A DNA stretch of 64,000 nucleotides, from the NCBI GenBank assembly GCA_026826555.1, contig JAKSZT010054335.1, positions 1,262,117 through 1,326,116 of the forward strand, read 5' to 3'. The stretch comes from Tolypeutes matacus (lineage: Eukaryota > Chordata > Mammalia > Cingulata > Chlamyphoridae). The first letter of the stretch is position 1, and every line of letters begins with the position of its first letter. Positions 1 to 12,583 of this stretch are shown one piece after another. Under the pieces are notes generated by a model that was not told the origin of the DNA, did no database searches, and saw only the letters and a list, made by a program, of their open reading frames with translations. The position numbers and the translations under genes are program-made.

Positions 1-167
1 CAGCTCCCTGGTTTGTTGTGTCTCTCATTGTCTTTCCTCTTTGTGTCTCTTTTGTTGTATCATCTTGTTGCGTCAGCTCGTATTCTCCTGGAGGCACCCG
101 GAACCGAACCCGGGACCTCCTATAAGGTAGGCAGAAACCCAATCACTTGAGCCACATCTGCTTCCCC
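1..167 (-). mobile_element. tRNA-derived SINE, antisense, 5' part of the plus-strand view cut by window edge
   Basis: Read on the minus strand, this is a tRNA-like head (GAGCC..GTGATTGGG...GGTCCCGGGTTCGGTTCC, about 88-167) followed by the SINE body rich in TGACGCAACAAGATGATACAA. The same body occurs in the dimeric SINEs at 23447 and 61632, so this is probably the last unit of such an element. Confidence 0.85.
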
Positions 168-402
168 GTATTCACTTTTGACCTCCGGTGCCTAGCACAG
201 TTCATGGCACTATCTTCAATAAATATTTGTTAAACTAAATGTATCCAAGGCTTTGAAGGAATGGACAGTCCATATAGAATATACATGCAGTTAGTAGATA
301 TCCTAAGTTTTCATGAAAAAACAACTTTCATTTCAATCAGTTTTTAAGTGCTTATTATTTCTTTTTATTCTTTTGCATGCTTTCTTGGCTGAATGGCAAT
401 AG
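1..402 (+). other. End of SETD2 intron 1
   Basis: Bases 1-167 are the 3' part of an antisense tRNA-derived SINE, and about 185-240 looks like the 3' end of an L2 or MIR element (..CAATAAATATTTGTTAAACTAAATG). The rest is AT-rich unique intron, ending with a pyrimidine tract and the AG at 401-402. Confidence 0.85.
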
Positions 403-418
403 AGAAGAAGAAAATGAG
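403..418 (+). CDS. SETD2: SETD2 exon 2, 16-nt microexon
   Basis: The 16 bases between an AG at 401-402 and a GTAAGT donor at 419 read, after the two bases carried from exon 1, as the end of a Glu codon followed by E-E-E-N-E. This matches the acidic stretch of the SETD2 N-terminus just before A-K-I-E-N-V, which begins exon 3. A pyrimidine-rich tract precedes the acceptor at about 358-390. The phase works: 1 base completes a codon, then five whole codons, and exon 3 begins in phase 0. The exon is far too short for any ORF finder. The identification rests on the match to the expected peptide and on exact splice sites. Confidence 0.88.
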
Positions 419-1911
419 GTAAGTATAATTTAACTATTCAGTGATTGGCTTCTGAATACATTTTAGAGGTTGGGTAAATTCTGAAAACAATCAAATTTTA
501 GCTATTATTTTGAAGGTGAAATGAAAATAATTTTTTTTTTTGCTTATTTGTTTTTAGATCTACAGTAACTCATTCCAGTGAGGAATGTTGGGTGATCTCA
601 AAACAATGATTTTTAAACTTTGGAGCTTTAAGTGCTTTAGGAAAGATAGAGGAAACTGGCTTCCCTGGCAAGACAGCTTTTACCTGTTTTATGTTTTTAT
701 GTAACGAGCTTCCATTTAAAATTTAATTTGAAAAGTGGATTTCATTTCTTAAAAATATTTGAAAATCACTGTTCTAAGAAAATGCATGCATTTATTTTCC
801 CACTTGAATAATTACTATATGATTTTGAAAACTGATTTCAGATTTTGAACAATGTTGAATGGGAATAAAATTCTCTTTAATAGCCAAAGTTGATTAAAGA
901 TCATCAATTAGAAAAATCTTACAGATAGACTGTCTTTAATTAGGCTTGAGTTTGTTGCTGTAGATTTTTCTGATGTTCTCTCTATAATCTAGGTTATGCT
1001 TTTAACTTCTAAAACTGCTGTTTCCTTTGGTGGTTTGGCAAATAATGGGGCAAGCAGTCATTTTCTTAGATATATACTTTGTAATTGTTCATGCAGTGGT
1101 GGTAGACTATAAATCAGCATTCCCTAGTATATGGGACCCAGGAAGAGACAGTGGCAGTGTTCCAGGACAGAATACTTTCCAGGAAGGCAGAAGTCCTAGG
1201 TCTCTTATGGTTACCTTATCTGTAAAAGGAGTGAGATGGGAGGCTGCTCTATACTAAGGTCTTCCCAAATGTGGACAGTCTATCAGAATTGCCTAGGGAA
1301 CTTATTTGCCAAAAAAAAAAAAAAAAAAAAGTCTTTCTTGCCTCACCTTAGACCTATTGATTTGCTATTCCCTAGAGTGTGGATCACAGATCTGTATTTT
1401 TAACAGTTTCCCAAATGATTCTGTGTGATGCCAAGAAACCCCTGGTTTTGGTGACCTCTGTTTCTTCTCAGACAGAACACAAGAGTAAACTATTTTCAGA
1501 ACCTATGATGGTTAACTATTGCCCTTTATAAATATGTCCTTTTGTTATTGTATCATAAAATACAGGAGGTTTTTTGTTTGTTTCTTTTTGTTTTGTTTTT
1601 TAATTCTTCTTAGGAATTCTGCCTGGAAAACACATAAAACTGGATAAAATCCTTTTTGTAAGAGAAAACAAGAATGGAAAAATACTAGTAATTGATGAAG
1701 CTGGTATAGGGAACATAGCAATTTATTATTCTAGTCTATATTTTTTAACATGTTTGAAAATTCCCATAATCCTTAGTAACGCAGTGAAATTCATATTATT
1801 TGTAATTAAAAGGGCTTTTCATTTTCCTGACGGATATTTTAAACTATGATACTGGCCATTTGAAAGTAACTATTTATTGTAGTAGTAACTGCTTGTTTTG
1901 TTCATTTATAG
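419..1911 (+). other. SETD2 intron 2
   Basis: 1,493 bp of AT-rich intron. About 1250-1440 resembles a decayed hAT MITE of the MER5 type, interrupted by an A run at 1311-1330. No SINE head is present. Nothing else was recognised. Confidence 0.8.
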
Positions 1912-4900
1912 GCAAAGATTGAAAATGTGCAGAAAACAGGTTTCATCAAAGGACCAATGTTCAAAGGTGTTGCTTCTAGTAGATTTTTGCCCAAAGGCAC
2001 CAAGACAAAAGTTAATTTGGAGGAGCAAGGACGACAGAAGGTGTCATTTAGCTTCAGCCTTACAAAGAAAACTTTGCAGAACAGGTTTCTGACTGCTCTT
2101 GGAAATGAAAAGCAAAATGATTCTCCAAACTCCCCAGCTGTACCTCCTCAAGCAGACTCAACCCCTAAAATGGACGTTGGAGATACTTTATCTACTACAG
2201 AAGAATCTTCCCCTCCAAAATCAAGGGTGGAATTGGGCAAAATTCATTTTAAGAAACATCTCCTTCATGTAACATCTAGACCACTGCTGGCTACTACCAC
2301 AGCGGTAGCATCTCCAACTCCTCCCACAATAACATTACCAACAGTCATAGCAGAATCAACAACTGTAGACTCACCACCCTCATCTCCTCCTCCACCACCT
2401 CCACCTCCCCAGGCCATAACACCCTCACCACCAGCATCAGTAACGGAGCCAGTGGCTTTGCCACATACACCATTTCTGATGACAGCACCAGTACCTTCAG
2501 CAGTAGATGTAGCAGTTAGAGCCCTGAAGGAACCATCAGTTATAATCATACCAGAATCTTTAGAAGTGGACACTAAGCAGAACACTGTATTTAATAGTTC
2601 AGAAGAACACATAACTCAGCATTTGAATGAGCAAGCAGATATTCCCTCACAAAAAGAAGATTCCCATATTGGGAGGGAGGAAGAAATTCCAGACAGTTCT
2701 AAGACTAGTCTGGGCTTTAAAAAGACAGGTTCTAAGAAGAAATCCTTGCAATCTGAAGGGACCTTTCTTGGTTCAGAATCTGATGAAGATTCTGTACGGA
2801 CTTCTTCAAGTCAAAGATCACATGATTTAAAGTTTTCAGCGAGCATTGAAAAGGAAAGAGATTCGAAAAAGAGCTTAGCACCTTTAAAAAGTGACGATTT
2901 AGGGAAATCGTCACGATCTAAAACAGAAAGAGATGACAAATATTTTAGCCACTCAAAACTTGAAAGAGATACTCGGTATATATCTTCCCGATGTAGATCA
3001 GAGAGAGAGCGAAGGCGGAGCAGGTCTCATTCTAGATCTGACAGAAGCTCTAGAACTAGTTTATCTTATTCTCGATCAGAACGATCCCATTACTATGACT
3101 CTGATCGTCGCTACCATAGGAGTTCGCCTTACCGAGAGAGAGCACGCTATTCTCGGCCATATACAGATAACAGGGCACGAGAGAGTTCCGAGTCAGAAGA
3201 TGAGTATAAGAAGACATACTCCAGACGCACCTCATCTCATTCCACCTCTTACAGAGACCTAAGGACATCATCCTATTCTAAATCTGATCGAGACTGCAAA
3301 GCTGAATCCTCTTATTTAGAAACAGAGAAAAGAGGAAAGTATTCCTCAAAACTAGAAAGAGAATCCAGAAGGACTTCAGAAAATGAAGTAATGAAAAGGT
3401 GTTGTTCTCCCCCTAATGAACTGGGATTCCGACGGGGGTCGTCATATTCTAAGCATGATAACAGTGCTTCCCGTTATAAATCTGCACCTTCAAAACCTAT
3501 ACCCAAGTCTGATAAATTTAAAAATTCTTTCTGTTGTACAGAATTAAATGAGGAAACCAAACAGTCTCATTCTTTTAGTTTACCAACTCCTTGTTCAAAA
3601 GGTAGTGGGTTAAGAATGACTAGTAAAATTCCTGAAAGAGAAAAGACTGGGTCTCCGTCTCCATCAAATCAACTAAATGATTTACCTACTTTTAAAAAGC
3701 TAGATGAATCGCCTCCTTTTAAGTCTGAATTTATAGGACATGAAAGCCACGATAGTATTAAGGAATTAGACCCTTTATCTAAAGGGAAACATGATCAATT
3801 AAGAACTTACTGTCCAATAGAAGTAAATATAAATGGATCTCCTGGGGCAGAGTCCAATTTGGAAACATTTTGCACTTCTAAAACTGAGAATGTTTTAATG
3901 TGTTCTGATGATAGTGTGACTGGATCGGAGGGATCCCCTTTGGTCAAAGCATGCATGCTTTCATCAAATGGATTTCAGAATATTAGTAGATGTAAAGAAA
4001 AAGACTTGGATGATACATGCATGCAGCATAGCAAATCAGAAAGCCCATTTAGAGAAACAGAACCTCCAGTGTCACCATATCAAGATAAACTTATTTCTTT
4101 GCCAGTTATGACTGGCAGTTATGATTTTCCCAGTTATTCCAAAACAGTAGTTAAAGAACCAGATGATACAAGAGTTTCTAGCTGCAAAACCAAAGATTCA
4201 GATATATACTGTACTTCAAATGACAGCAACCCTTCTTTGTGTCATTCTGAAGCTGAAAATATTGAAACTTCACTTATGAAGATTTCTTCAAATAGCTTTA
4301 TGAATGTTCATTTGGAATCAAAAACAGTTATATGTGAAAACAGAAATCTGACAGATCAGCACTCACAGTTTGCATGTGAAGAATATAAGCAGAGCGTTGG
4401 TAGCACCAGTTCAGCTTCTATTAATCACTTTGATGATTTATATCAATCTGCAGGGAGTTCAGGTATTGCTTCATCTCTACAGAGTCTTCCATTAGGAATC
4501 AAAGTAGACAGTTTAACTCTCTTGCAATGTGGAGAAAACAAATCTCCAGTTTTGGATTCTGTGCTGAAGAGTAAAAAAAGTACAGAGTTTTTAAAACATG
4601 CAGGGAAGGAAACCATAGTAGAAGCGGGTAGTGGCCTTCCTGATTCAGGAAGGGGATTTGCTTCCTGGGAAAACAGGAATAATAATAATAGGCTGTCTAG
4701 GAAATGTTCGCAAGAGACTCGAGAAGACAGGAGTTCCGATTTGTCTGAAAGAAGAGGAAGACCAGAAATCTCTTTAGATGAAGAAGGAGGAAGAGGACAT
4801 GTGCATACTTTGGATGACTCAGAAGTTGTATTTTCTTCTTGTGATTTGAATTTAACCATGGAAGACAGTGATGGTGTGACTTATACCTTAAAATGTGACA

Positions 4901-6296
4901 GTAGTGGCCATACCTCAGAAATTGTGTCTACTATTCATGAAGATTATTCTGGTTCTTCTGAAAGTTCAAGTGATGAAAGTGATTCAGAAGATACAGATTC
5001 TGATGATAGCAGTATTCCAAAAAACCGTCTTCAATCTGTTGTGGTTGTGCCAAAGAATTCTACTTTGCCTATAGAAGAAACAAGTCCTTGTTCTTCTCGG
5101 AGCAGTCAGAGTTATAGACACTATTCTGACCACTGGGAAGATGAGAGACCTGAGTCAAGGAGACATTCATATGAGGAAAAATTTGAGGGCATAGTAAGCA
5201 AAACCTGTCCTCAAACTGAGAAGTTCTTCCTTCATAAAGGAATGGAGAAGAACCCAGAAATTTCTTTTACACAGTCCAGCAGAAGACAAGTGGATAACCA
5301 CCTGTCTGAAATTGCTCATCCTCAGAGTGATGGGGTTGATAGTACAAGTCATACAGATGTGAAATCTGACACTCTAGGTCATCCAAATTCAGAGGAAACA
5401 ATAAAAACCAAGGTAGCTTCTAGGCAGCAAGAAGAGCTACCAGTTTATTCTTCTGATGATTTTGAAGATGTCCCAAATAAGTCTCGGCAACAGACTACTT
5501 TCCCTAACAGGCCAGATAGTAGACTGGGAAAAACAGAACTGACTTTTTCTTCCTCTTGTGAGATCTCTCGAGTGGATGGCTTCCACTCATCGGAAAAGCT
5601 CAGGAATTTAGAGTGGGACTTCTCTCAACCGGAAAAGCCTACTACCACCTATCAGCAACCTGACAGCAGCTATGGAGTCTGTGGAGGACACAAGTATCAG
5701 CAAAGTGCAGAACAATATGGTGGGATATGTAATTACTGGCAGGGCAATGGCTGCTGGGATCCAAGATCAGCAGGTAGATCTCCTGGACCTGGGGTTGTGT
5801 ATGATCGGATTCAAGGACAGGTACCAGATTCCCTAACAGATGACCGTGAAGAGGAGGAAAATTGGGATCAATGTGGTGGATCCCTCTTTTCAAGCCAGTC
5901 CAGTAAGTTTCCTCTATCCCTTCAGAAGGACATTGGGTCAGTACAAGCACCTGAAATAAGCAGCAATTCCATTAAAGACTCTTTAGCTATGAATGAAAAG
6001 AAAGATCTTTCTAAAAACTTAGAAAAAAATGATATGAAAGATAGAGGGCCTCCTAAAAAAAGGAGGCAGGAACTGGAGAGTGATTCTGAAAGTGATGGGG
6101 AGCTTCAGGACAGAAAGAAAGTTAGAGTGGAGGTAGAGCAGGGAGAGATAGCAGCATCCCCAGGCTCAGTGCTGCTCGGGCCTTCCTGTGTGATGGATGA
6201 CTTCAGGGACCCGCAGCGATGGAAGGAATATGCCAAACAGGGGAAGATGCCTTGTTACTTTGATCTTATTGAAGAAAATGTTTATTTAACGGAAAG
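1912..6296 (+). CDS. SETD2: SETD2 exon 3, giant exon encoding the disordered N-terminal region
   Basis: The exon encodes about residues 30 to 1491 without interruption over 4,385 nt. The acceptor AG is at 1910-1911; the frame starts A-K-I-E-N-V-Q. The donor GTAAGT begins at 6297, inside the Arg codon of Y-L-T-E-R. There is no initiator in this exon: the real Met is in exon 1, and the GTG at 1927 is only an internal Val codon. Visible features are a Pro run (about residues 183-198), a Ser/Arg-rich stretch with many R-S dipeptides (about 385-480), an acidic Ser/Asp/Glu tract (about 1042-1062), a P-P-K-K-R-R basic motif typical of a nuclear signal (about 1410), and the conserved D-F-R-D-P-Q-R-W segment leading into the catalytic domain. 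The region is largely disordered; in the family it is less conserved and affects protein stability. Composition is AT-rich and uniform. Confidence 0.97.
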
Positions 6297-9200
6297 GTAA
6301 GTCTAATTCATACTTGTTTGACAAATATTAACCTCTTTTTATTTTGAAAAACAATAGCTTTTTAATTGTTGAAACAGCCTAACCATATGAAATAGTTGTG
6401 TGAGAAAAGGTAAAGTAAAAAATCTGAAAAGTATATTTACCTATTTAGATTTGATAGCAGCTTTTTTGTTTTCATGGAGGAGATGTCTAATTGTTTTCTG
6501 TCTCATTACCTTATTGATTCTTAAAGTATAATTTAGACCAGTTCAGTTTTTCTCTAGTTCCTTTTACATGTGAAAGAATATAGAAAATAAAACCAATTCC
6601 CAGCAAGATAGTCTGTTCTTAAAGAAGAAAAGCGTGGTTACATGCATTTTTTAAAAAAATTTAAAAAAATTTTTTACTGTTTTTTTTTTTCTCTTCTTTA
6701 AAAAAATTTATTTATTTTAAAGAAACTTTAGATTACATAAATGTTATATTAAAAATATAGGAGATTCCCATATGCCCACCTCCCTCCCCCTCCCACACTT
6801 TCCCACATTAACAACATCCTTCATTAGTGTGGTACATTTGTTACAATTGATGAACACATATTGGAGCATTGCTACTAAACCGTAGATTTTAGTTTACATT
6901 ATAGTTTACACTCTGTCCCACACAATTTTGTAAATTTTGACAAAATATATAATGACCTGTATCCATCATTGCAACGTCATTTAGAACAATTCCAATGTCC
7001 TGAAAATGCCCCTATATTACACCTATTTTTTGCTCTCCCTCTCCTCAGAGCCTCTGGTGGCCACTGTCTTTATGTCAATGATACAAGTTTTTCCATTGCT
7101 AGAATAGCAATACATCTATAGTAGAATAATAGTAAGTCTGCTTTAGTCCATTATTCATTCCCTAATTCTGAAGATTTTGGGATGGTGATGCCCACTCTGT
7201 CTCTAATTGAGAGGGGGCTTAGATCCCATGGGGCAGATGGATGGAACTATCTTGCTTGCAGTTGCAGATTCCATTCCTTGGGATGGGCGTTGTCCATCAT
7301 CATCATCACCTTGTTAGTTGTCCTGGGTGAGTCCAGTGAACTGGAGAGTAGGTGTTGCAATTCTGCTGAGATTCAGGGCCCAACTGGCACATGGATGGAC
7401 CAAAGTTTTAAGTCTATTGGACAACCTAACAAGTATAGTACTAACTGTAGGTTCAAATAGAAGGGGCAGAAGAGCCATGTGTAGGGAAACCACAAATGAG
7501 TCCAACTCTATCACACTGGGGAGCATAAATTCCAAGGTAAGGCCCAGTGGTAGGGTCCAAACTCCTGAGCTGTCTACCCTGCCTGTAGTGTCTGAATGTC
7601 TCTAGAGCCCTCAACAGCCCCACTATTTGAGGCATTATTTACTATGACAGTCACTGAGATCCTGCTAAGACGTGCATAAACGTAACCTCTGGAATGACCT
7701 CCTGACTCACTTTGAAATCTTTTAGCCATAAAAACTCATTTGTATTTACCATTTCCCTCTTATGGTCAAGGTCTTTTTCCAGGTGCATTGCTAGTTGGCG
7801 CTTGGTAAATAATCCCTTGGTGCCAGGGAGGCTTATCCCCAGGAGTCATGTCCTATGCTGGGGGGAAGGTAGTGCATTTATATGCTGAGTTTGACTTGTA
7901 GAGAAGCCACATTAGAGCAACAAGGAGGCCCTCAGGAGGTAATTGTTAGGCAACATTTAATACTAGGCTAAGTTTCAATTTCAAAAGAAAAGGTTCATAA
8001 TTACAATCATCAATATCAAGGGCCCGGCGCAATGGTCCATCCTCCTTCACTAGGCACTGCCACTGTACTTGGGGGATTCTTGCTGACCTATTAGAGAATG
8101 TAGCAGAATTCCCCAGGATAGGAATTCAATATTCTTTGGTTATTGTGTGGATCTCCACCCACCGTGACAGTGCCCCGTGAACACTTGAGCACGTTCATAT
8201 GCCTTAGAGGCATGCCCCAGATGAACCCCATCCCATGTATCCCCACATTGCCGACAGCCCGCATCAGTGATTCTCCCCTGCCACAGTTGTGACCCTTCTG
8301 TGATCCAAAACCTCTCCAGAGATAATTCTGTTAACATTCGTTGTATTTTTTCCTCTTATTTTTAAATATATGTATAAATAGGATGAAATGTCTAGGTATG
8401 TTTTAAAGCTGGAACTAGACTAGAACATTGTTTTCTTATGTAAGTTTTTTTTTTTAGTTTATTGCTAATAGATTAAATTTGTCAGTAATGTAATAAATAT
8501 TTTAGAAATGATATAGTAAAGTGGTTTATCACAAATTCCTGACATGAAACAAGGCATAATGAAAGTAAGAGGATTGAAAACATATTCCTGTAGAGCAGTT
8601 CTTCTCAATTTTCTTTAACTTTCACCCTTCCTTGATAGTCTTCTCATTTTCCTAATAGAAATATATTTTGAATATACTTTTTTTTTTTTAAACCTACACT
8701 CTCCTACCCAATCACACTCTCCTTTTGGAAATTTCTCCCCTAACTGAGAATTGACCTAGCTATCATACTTTTAAGCGTTCAGAATTTTGTGAAATGAAGA
8801 AATTTTCCACGCTACATAAGGCAAAATTTCATTGTAAATATTTAAGTCCCACCAGAAGCTTTTCCTTTTTTTAAAAAAAAATAACCATTATATCTTATGA
8901 TACAGAGAACCTTTTGTAGCTATTGTCATTGACATCTAATTGTGAATTGGGTTTGGATGAAAAATATTGAAAATTTTAAGTAGGAATGTATGTGTATAGA
9001 CTGATGGAATTTAAAGGCCTTTGTAAAGCAATATAAATAAAACTAATAACACAACCCTTTGGGTTTTATTGAGCAATAAGATTCAGATATATATAACTGT
9101 TTGCACATAGATTTGATTGGTGGAGGCATTGAAGGGCCTTTTTAGAATGGCAAGTATTTTATATATATTCAACATTTTAGTGCCTAGGTGCAAGGCATTG

Positions 9201-10473
9201 GAGTCACTGTAGATTATAATTTACAATAGATGAATTATTAAAAGAGTATGAGTATAGTGAAAAAATGTTTTTATGTTTAACAAAAATAGGCTTACCTACA
9301 AAAATCTGTGCCCATTAGTCCTATTCTGGCCTTCTGGAGCAATACAAAAATAAATCTGCTGCTGAGTCATCAAAATTATAGCTTTTTAAGTACTTGTAAA
9401 TAGATATTTTGTTTCCCTTAAGTCCTCTTTCTTGAGGCTAAAGCACATCTCCAAATGAATTATTCTTTTTACTCAAACTTATTTGAAACTAGTCATGGCA
9501 CTATTTAGGTACTTTACAAAATTTGGACTAGAATAGAACATATATTGAAGATTAAAGCAGATTAGAGTTAGGAGCGAAAGACAGCCACCTAGTGCAGTTG
9601 TATTCTTCACTGTCTGATAGTTGGAATGAATCATAGTTCCCTAGTCTTAAGAAGATCTTATTTGACCATCCTTTATTTATTTAGATCAGTGTAAAAAAAT
9701 AGAGTTCAACACAAAGGCCAATAAATAATCAACCTGTTCGCTTTTGCTTTGCAAACTCTGACCTAAGTTTTTATAAACCCTATAACATTTGAATATTTTC
9801 CCTTCTCCCCCAAAATCAATTTGTCTGCATTGGGAAAGATTAGCCCTCTGAAACATTTCTCTGCTTATAATTACTCTTTGTTTTCCTCCTTTCCCCTCTC
9901 CCTCCTGTTTTTAAATCATTCTATTTTCTTTTAAACATGGTTTACATAAGTGTGATATATTACTGAAGGATTCTCTAAAAGATTTGGTTAAGAGTAAAAG
10001 CCCTTACTTTTTTTTAGCCTTTTCTTTATCAGTCTTGTACCTCACCTATTATTTGTTATGCATGAAGATTCATTCTAAAATTTAACTTATATTAGCCACC
10101 TACGTCATTGTTTGAAATTTGTGAGTTTTCCTATTTTCTTGTGAGCCTAATATGACTATTAGGACTTAAAATTTTTCACAATCTGAGGTTTAACTGACCT
10201 GTACTAGGAAATAAGGGCTGAGATCCAAAATGATAGACTTGAACTCATCCCATCCTCCCAACTGCCAAGATAAGAATGATTCTCTCCTCTTTTTTGCAAT
10301 GCAGTTCTTTCAGTCTCTGTTTTCAGTCTCTACAAGTGCTAGTGATTAGATATTTTCTTCCATTTGAATGGTTGACTTATAAAAATCATTAACTATGAAA
10401 CTAATAAGATTTAGCACATATATCCTGACCACAAGATTTTTTTAACAAGTTTCTATAAAATTTTACCCAATAG
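6297..10473 (+). other. SETD2 intron 3
   Basis: 4,177 bp. About 6690-8345 is an antisense L1-type 3' region. The remaining 8346-10473 is AT-rich sequence in which I recognise no repeat or gene. Confidence 0.8.
6690..8345 (-). mobile_element. L1 3' UTR-type repeat, antisense
   Basis: The element starts with T runs (its poly(A) on the minus strand). The adjoining part, GAGATTCCCATATGCCCACC..., TTAACAACATCCTTCATTAG and TTTGACAAAATATATAATGACC, is the reverse complement of the familiar mammalian L1M 3' UTR. The part at 7170-7340 recurs at 40580-40745 and, more diverged, at 51710-51890. No ORF2 coding remains. The stretch 7340-8345 is assigned to the same element only by continuity and could be a different unit. 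Confidence 0.6.
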
Positions 10474-10605
10474 AAAGAAGAATAAATCCCATCGGGACAT
10501 TAAACGAATGCAGTGTGAGTGTACCCCTCTTTCTAAAGATGAAAGGGCTCAAGGTGAAATAGCATGTGGGGAAGATTGCCTTAATCGTCTCCTAATGATT
10601 GAATG
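10474..10605 (+). CDS. SETD2: SETD2 exon 4, first part of the AWS zinc domain
   Basis: The exon (132 nt) completes Arg1491 and encodes K-K-N-K-S-H through L-L-M-I-E. It ends two bases into a Cys codon. It carries the first part of the AWS (associated with SET) domain: the C-E-C pair (about Cys1505 and Cys1507), then the A-C-G-E-D-C pair (Cys1522 and Cys1526). These match the zinc ligands of human SETD2 with an offset of 6. AWS packs against the N-terminal face of the SET domain and is needed for activity. The acceptor follows CCCAATAG; the donor is GTAAGT at 10606. Confidence 0.97.
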
Positions 10606-11281
10606 GTAAGTAAATTAGAATGCTTTGTTTTTGCTCAACCCTTCTATTCAATATTTATAAATATTGAAAGAATTATTAATGAAGAGTAAAACTTAACCTT
10701 TCTCCTACTTATGGATAAGTATTTATAAGCAATAAAATGTCTGGGTGTATAATAAAAAAAAACTGTTGTTTATAAGAAGACAAATTTCACTTGCTTAGAT
10801 GATAGTGGCTGGCACAATATAAGTGCTCTGTAAAGTAGCCTTATTATGAATGCTAACATAGCAATATTAATTTTTATCCAATTTCCATTTCTTTCCTGTA
10901 ATGCTTGTATCCTGGGTGGTAAATGTTGCTATTTTTGTAGCTTTCACTATAAAATGTGCTAGCCCTAAGATTTCATAAAATCTTTTATAGTGTCTTTTCT
11001 CCTAAACTTCAAACCCTCTATTTGTAGTATCGTTTCTGGAAAATTTTCATACGTATACTAATATAGATAGATCTTTTCTATTTTTATGTATAGAAATAGA
11101 TTCTTCCTATATATATATTTGGCCTTTGCTTTTCCCGTAGTTTAATTAAATATGTTTTGAAGACCTATTCAGAGCTATATTTGCTTCCTTATTTTTTTAA
11201 TTATAAATAGTAAGCATCCTTACATTTAAAAATATTTGATAGATTATTTTACCAATATGTTTAATGAAAATTTATATCCTT

Positions 11282-11462
11282 GGGAAGCGGCTGTGGCTCA
11301 ATCAGTAGGGCTCCCGTTTACCATATGGGAGGCCCTGGGTTCGGTTCCCGGGGCCTCCTGGTGAAGGCAAGCCCGCCCGCACGGCGTGGTTGGCTGACCC
11401 AGCGAGCACAAGCAGCAAGGGGGGGATAAATGAATAAATAAATAAAATCTTTAAAAAAAAAA
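11282..11462 (+). mobile_element. DAS-type tRNA-derived SINE with target-site duplication
   Basis: A full-length SINE in the gene's orientation: GGGAAGCGGCTGTGGCTCAA (A-box region), GGGTTCGGTTCCCGGGGCC (B box), a GC-rich body and a tail of AATGAATAAATAAATAAAATC plus A run. A near-perfect duplication (AAAATTTATATCCTT, upstream 11267-11281, downstream 11465-11479) flanks it, showing L1-type target-primed insertion. Confidence 0.93.
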
Positions 11463-12142
11463 AAAAAATTTATATCCTTGTATTTAACATGGAAAGAGTA
11501 TTAAGGTGATTTATAGTATAGGTACTTTTATTTTAATATTGATAATCTTTTTTTTCAAAGCTTAGTTTTTGTTTTTGTTCATGTTTTAGTGTTGGAAAAA
11601 TGTAGTATATATACCTCAAGCAATAAAAAAGAGAAAACATTTTTGGTATTCTTCTATCCAGACTTAAAGTAGAGATGACAGTGTACTACATGTGAAAAGA
11701 GGAGACTTAGGATTAGCACTAATCCCCTAACTTAATACTGCTATTCCTCCTGTCCACAGTCTACTGAGTTTTCATGCCAACCTTGCTAAACAAATCTGAA
11801 GTACAGAATTTCCTTCTTTGTGTTATTCCTACCCTCAAACCTTAAGTTCTCTGTTGACTTCAGCATTATTTTTTAATTTAGCCTGGTATTCAGAGCCCTT
11901 CCTAATATAGCATCAGCCTGCCTTTCCACCCTCCCACAATCTGCTTTTCTTATTAATTATTCTTACCTGTGTTATTCTCCTTTCCCAGGTAGACCTTGTT
12001 TCCTATTTCTGCACACAAACAAGGTCTGGTCTATCTCCAGCTCTCTTATTAATGTATATCCTATGTATCCTTAAAGATTCTACTTTAATCCTATTCCCTC
12101 CTAAAAGCTTTCCTTGACTACCTCATTCTAAAGTGAATCCTC

Positions 12143-12390
12143 GGGAAACGGCTGTGGCTCAATTGGTTGGACTCCCGTTTACCATATGGGAGGCCTCAGG
12201 TTCAATTCCTGGGGCCTCCTGGTGAAGGCAAGCCGGCCTCCACGGTGCGGTAAGCAAACGCAGCAAGATGACTCAACAAAGGGAGACAAGCAGACCCAGA
12301 AAAACGCCAAAAGCAAATGGACACAGCAAGCACAAGCAGCAAGGGGGGAATAAATAAATAAATAAAAATAAAATCTTTTTAAAAAAAATA
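12143..12390 (+). mobile_element. DAS-type SINE, longer body variant, with target-site duplication
   Basis: The tRNA-like head is as at 11282, but with a longer body containing AGCAAACGCAGCAAGATGAC and AAACGCCAAAAGCAAATGG before the CAAGCAGCAAGGGGGGAATAA tail. A perfect 13-bp duplication AAAGTGAATCCTC lies at 12130-12142 and 12391-12403. Confidence 0.92.
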
Positions 12391-12522
12391 AAAGTGAATC
12401 CTCTGTCCTTTGAACATCTATAAAAATATTATTTACTTCTGGTTTGGCAATAAATAATAATGTATTAGAAATGAATGTGTAATATTTATAATATAGTCAT
12501 AATTAATATTAAAAGCCTTTGT

Positions 12523-12583
12523 TGGGAGGGAGGGGGGATTTAAAATGGATAAAAGTAAAATAAATAAATCTTTAAAAAAAATA
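12523..12583 (+). mobile_element. Tail-only SINE insertion (extreme 5' truncation)
   Basis: About 61 bp consisting only of the 3' end of a SINE (GGGAGGGAGGGGGGATTTAA, ATGGATAAAAGTAAAATAAA, TAAATC and A run) is flanked by perfect 12-bp copies of AAAAGCCTTTGT at 12511-12522 and 12584-12595. The tail matches the 3' end of the composite element at 14059-14497 better than the plain DAS SINE. Confidence 0.8.

Noticed and set aside
2265..2612. Minus-strand open frame of 115 codons rich in Gly
   Set aside because: Shadow of the Pro/Thr-rich SETD2 coding strand; CCN codons read backwards give Gly runs.
1927..6300. Open frame read as an independent 1,457-codon gene starting at GTG 1927
   Set aside because: It is exon 3 of SETD2. 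The frame extends upstream to the acceptor at 1910-1911, the GTG is an internal Val codon, and the stop at 6298 lies inside the intron donor.
11282..11355. tRNA gene (A and B boxes, clover-like head)
   Set aside because: Same sequence recurs with a SINE body, poly(A) tail and target duplications, so this is a tRNA-derived SINE head and not a functional tRNA gene.
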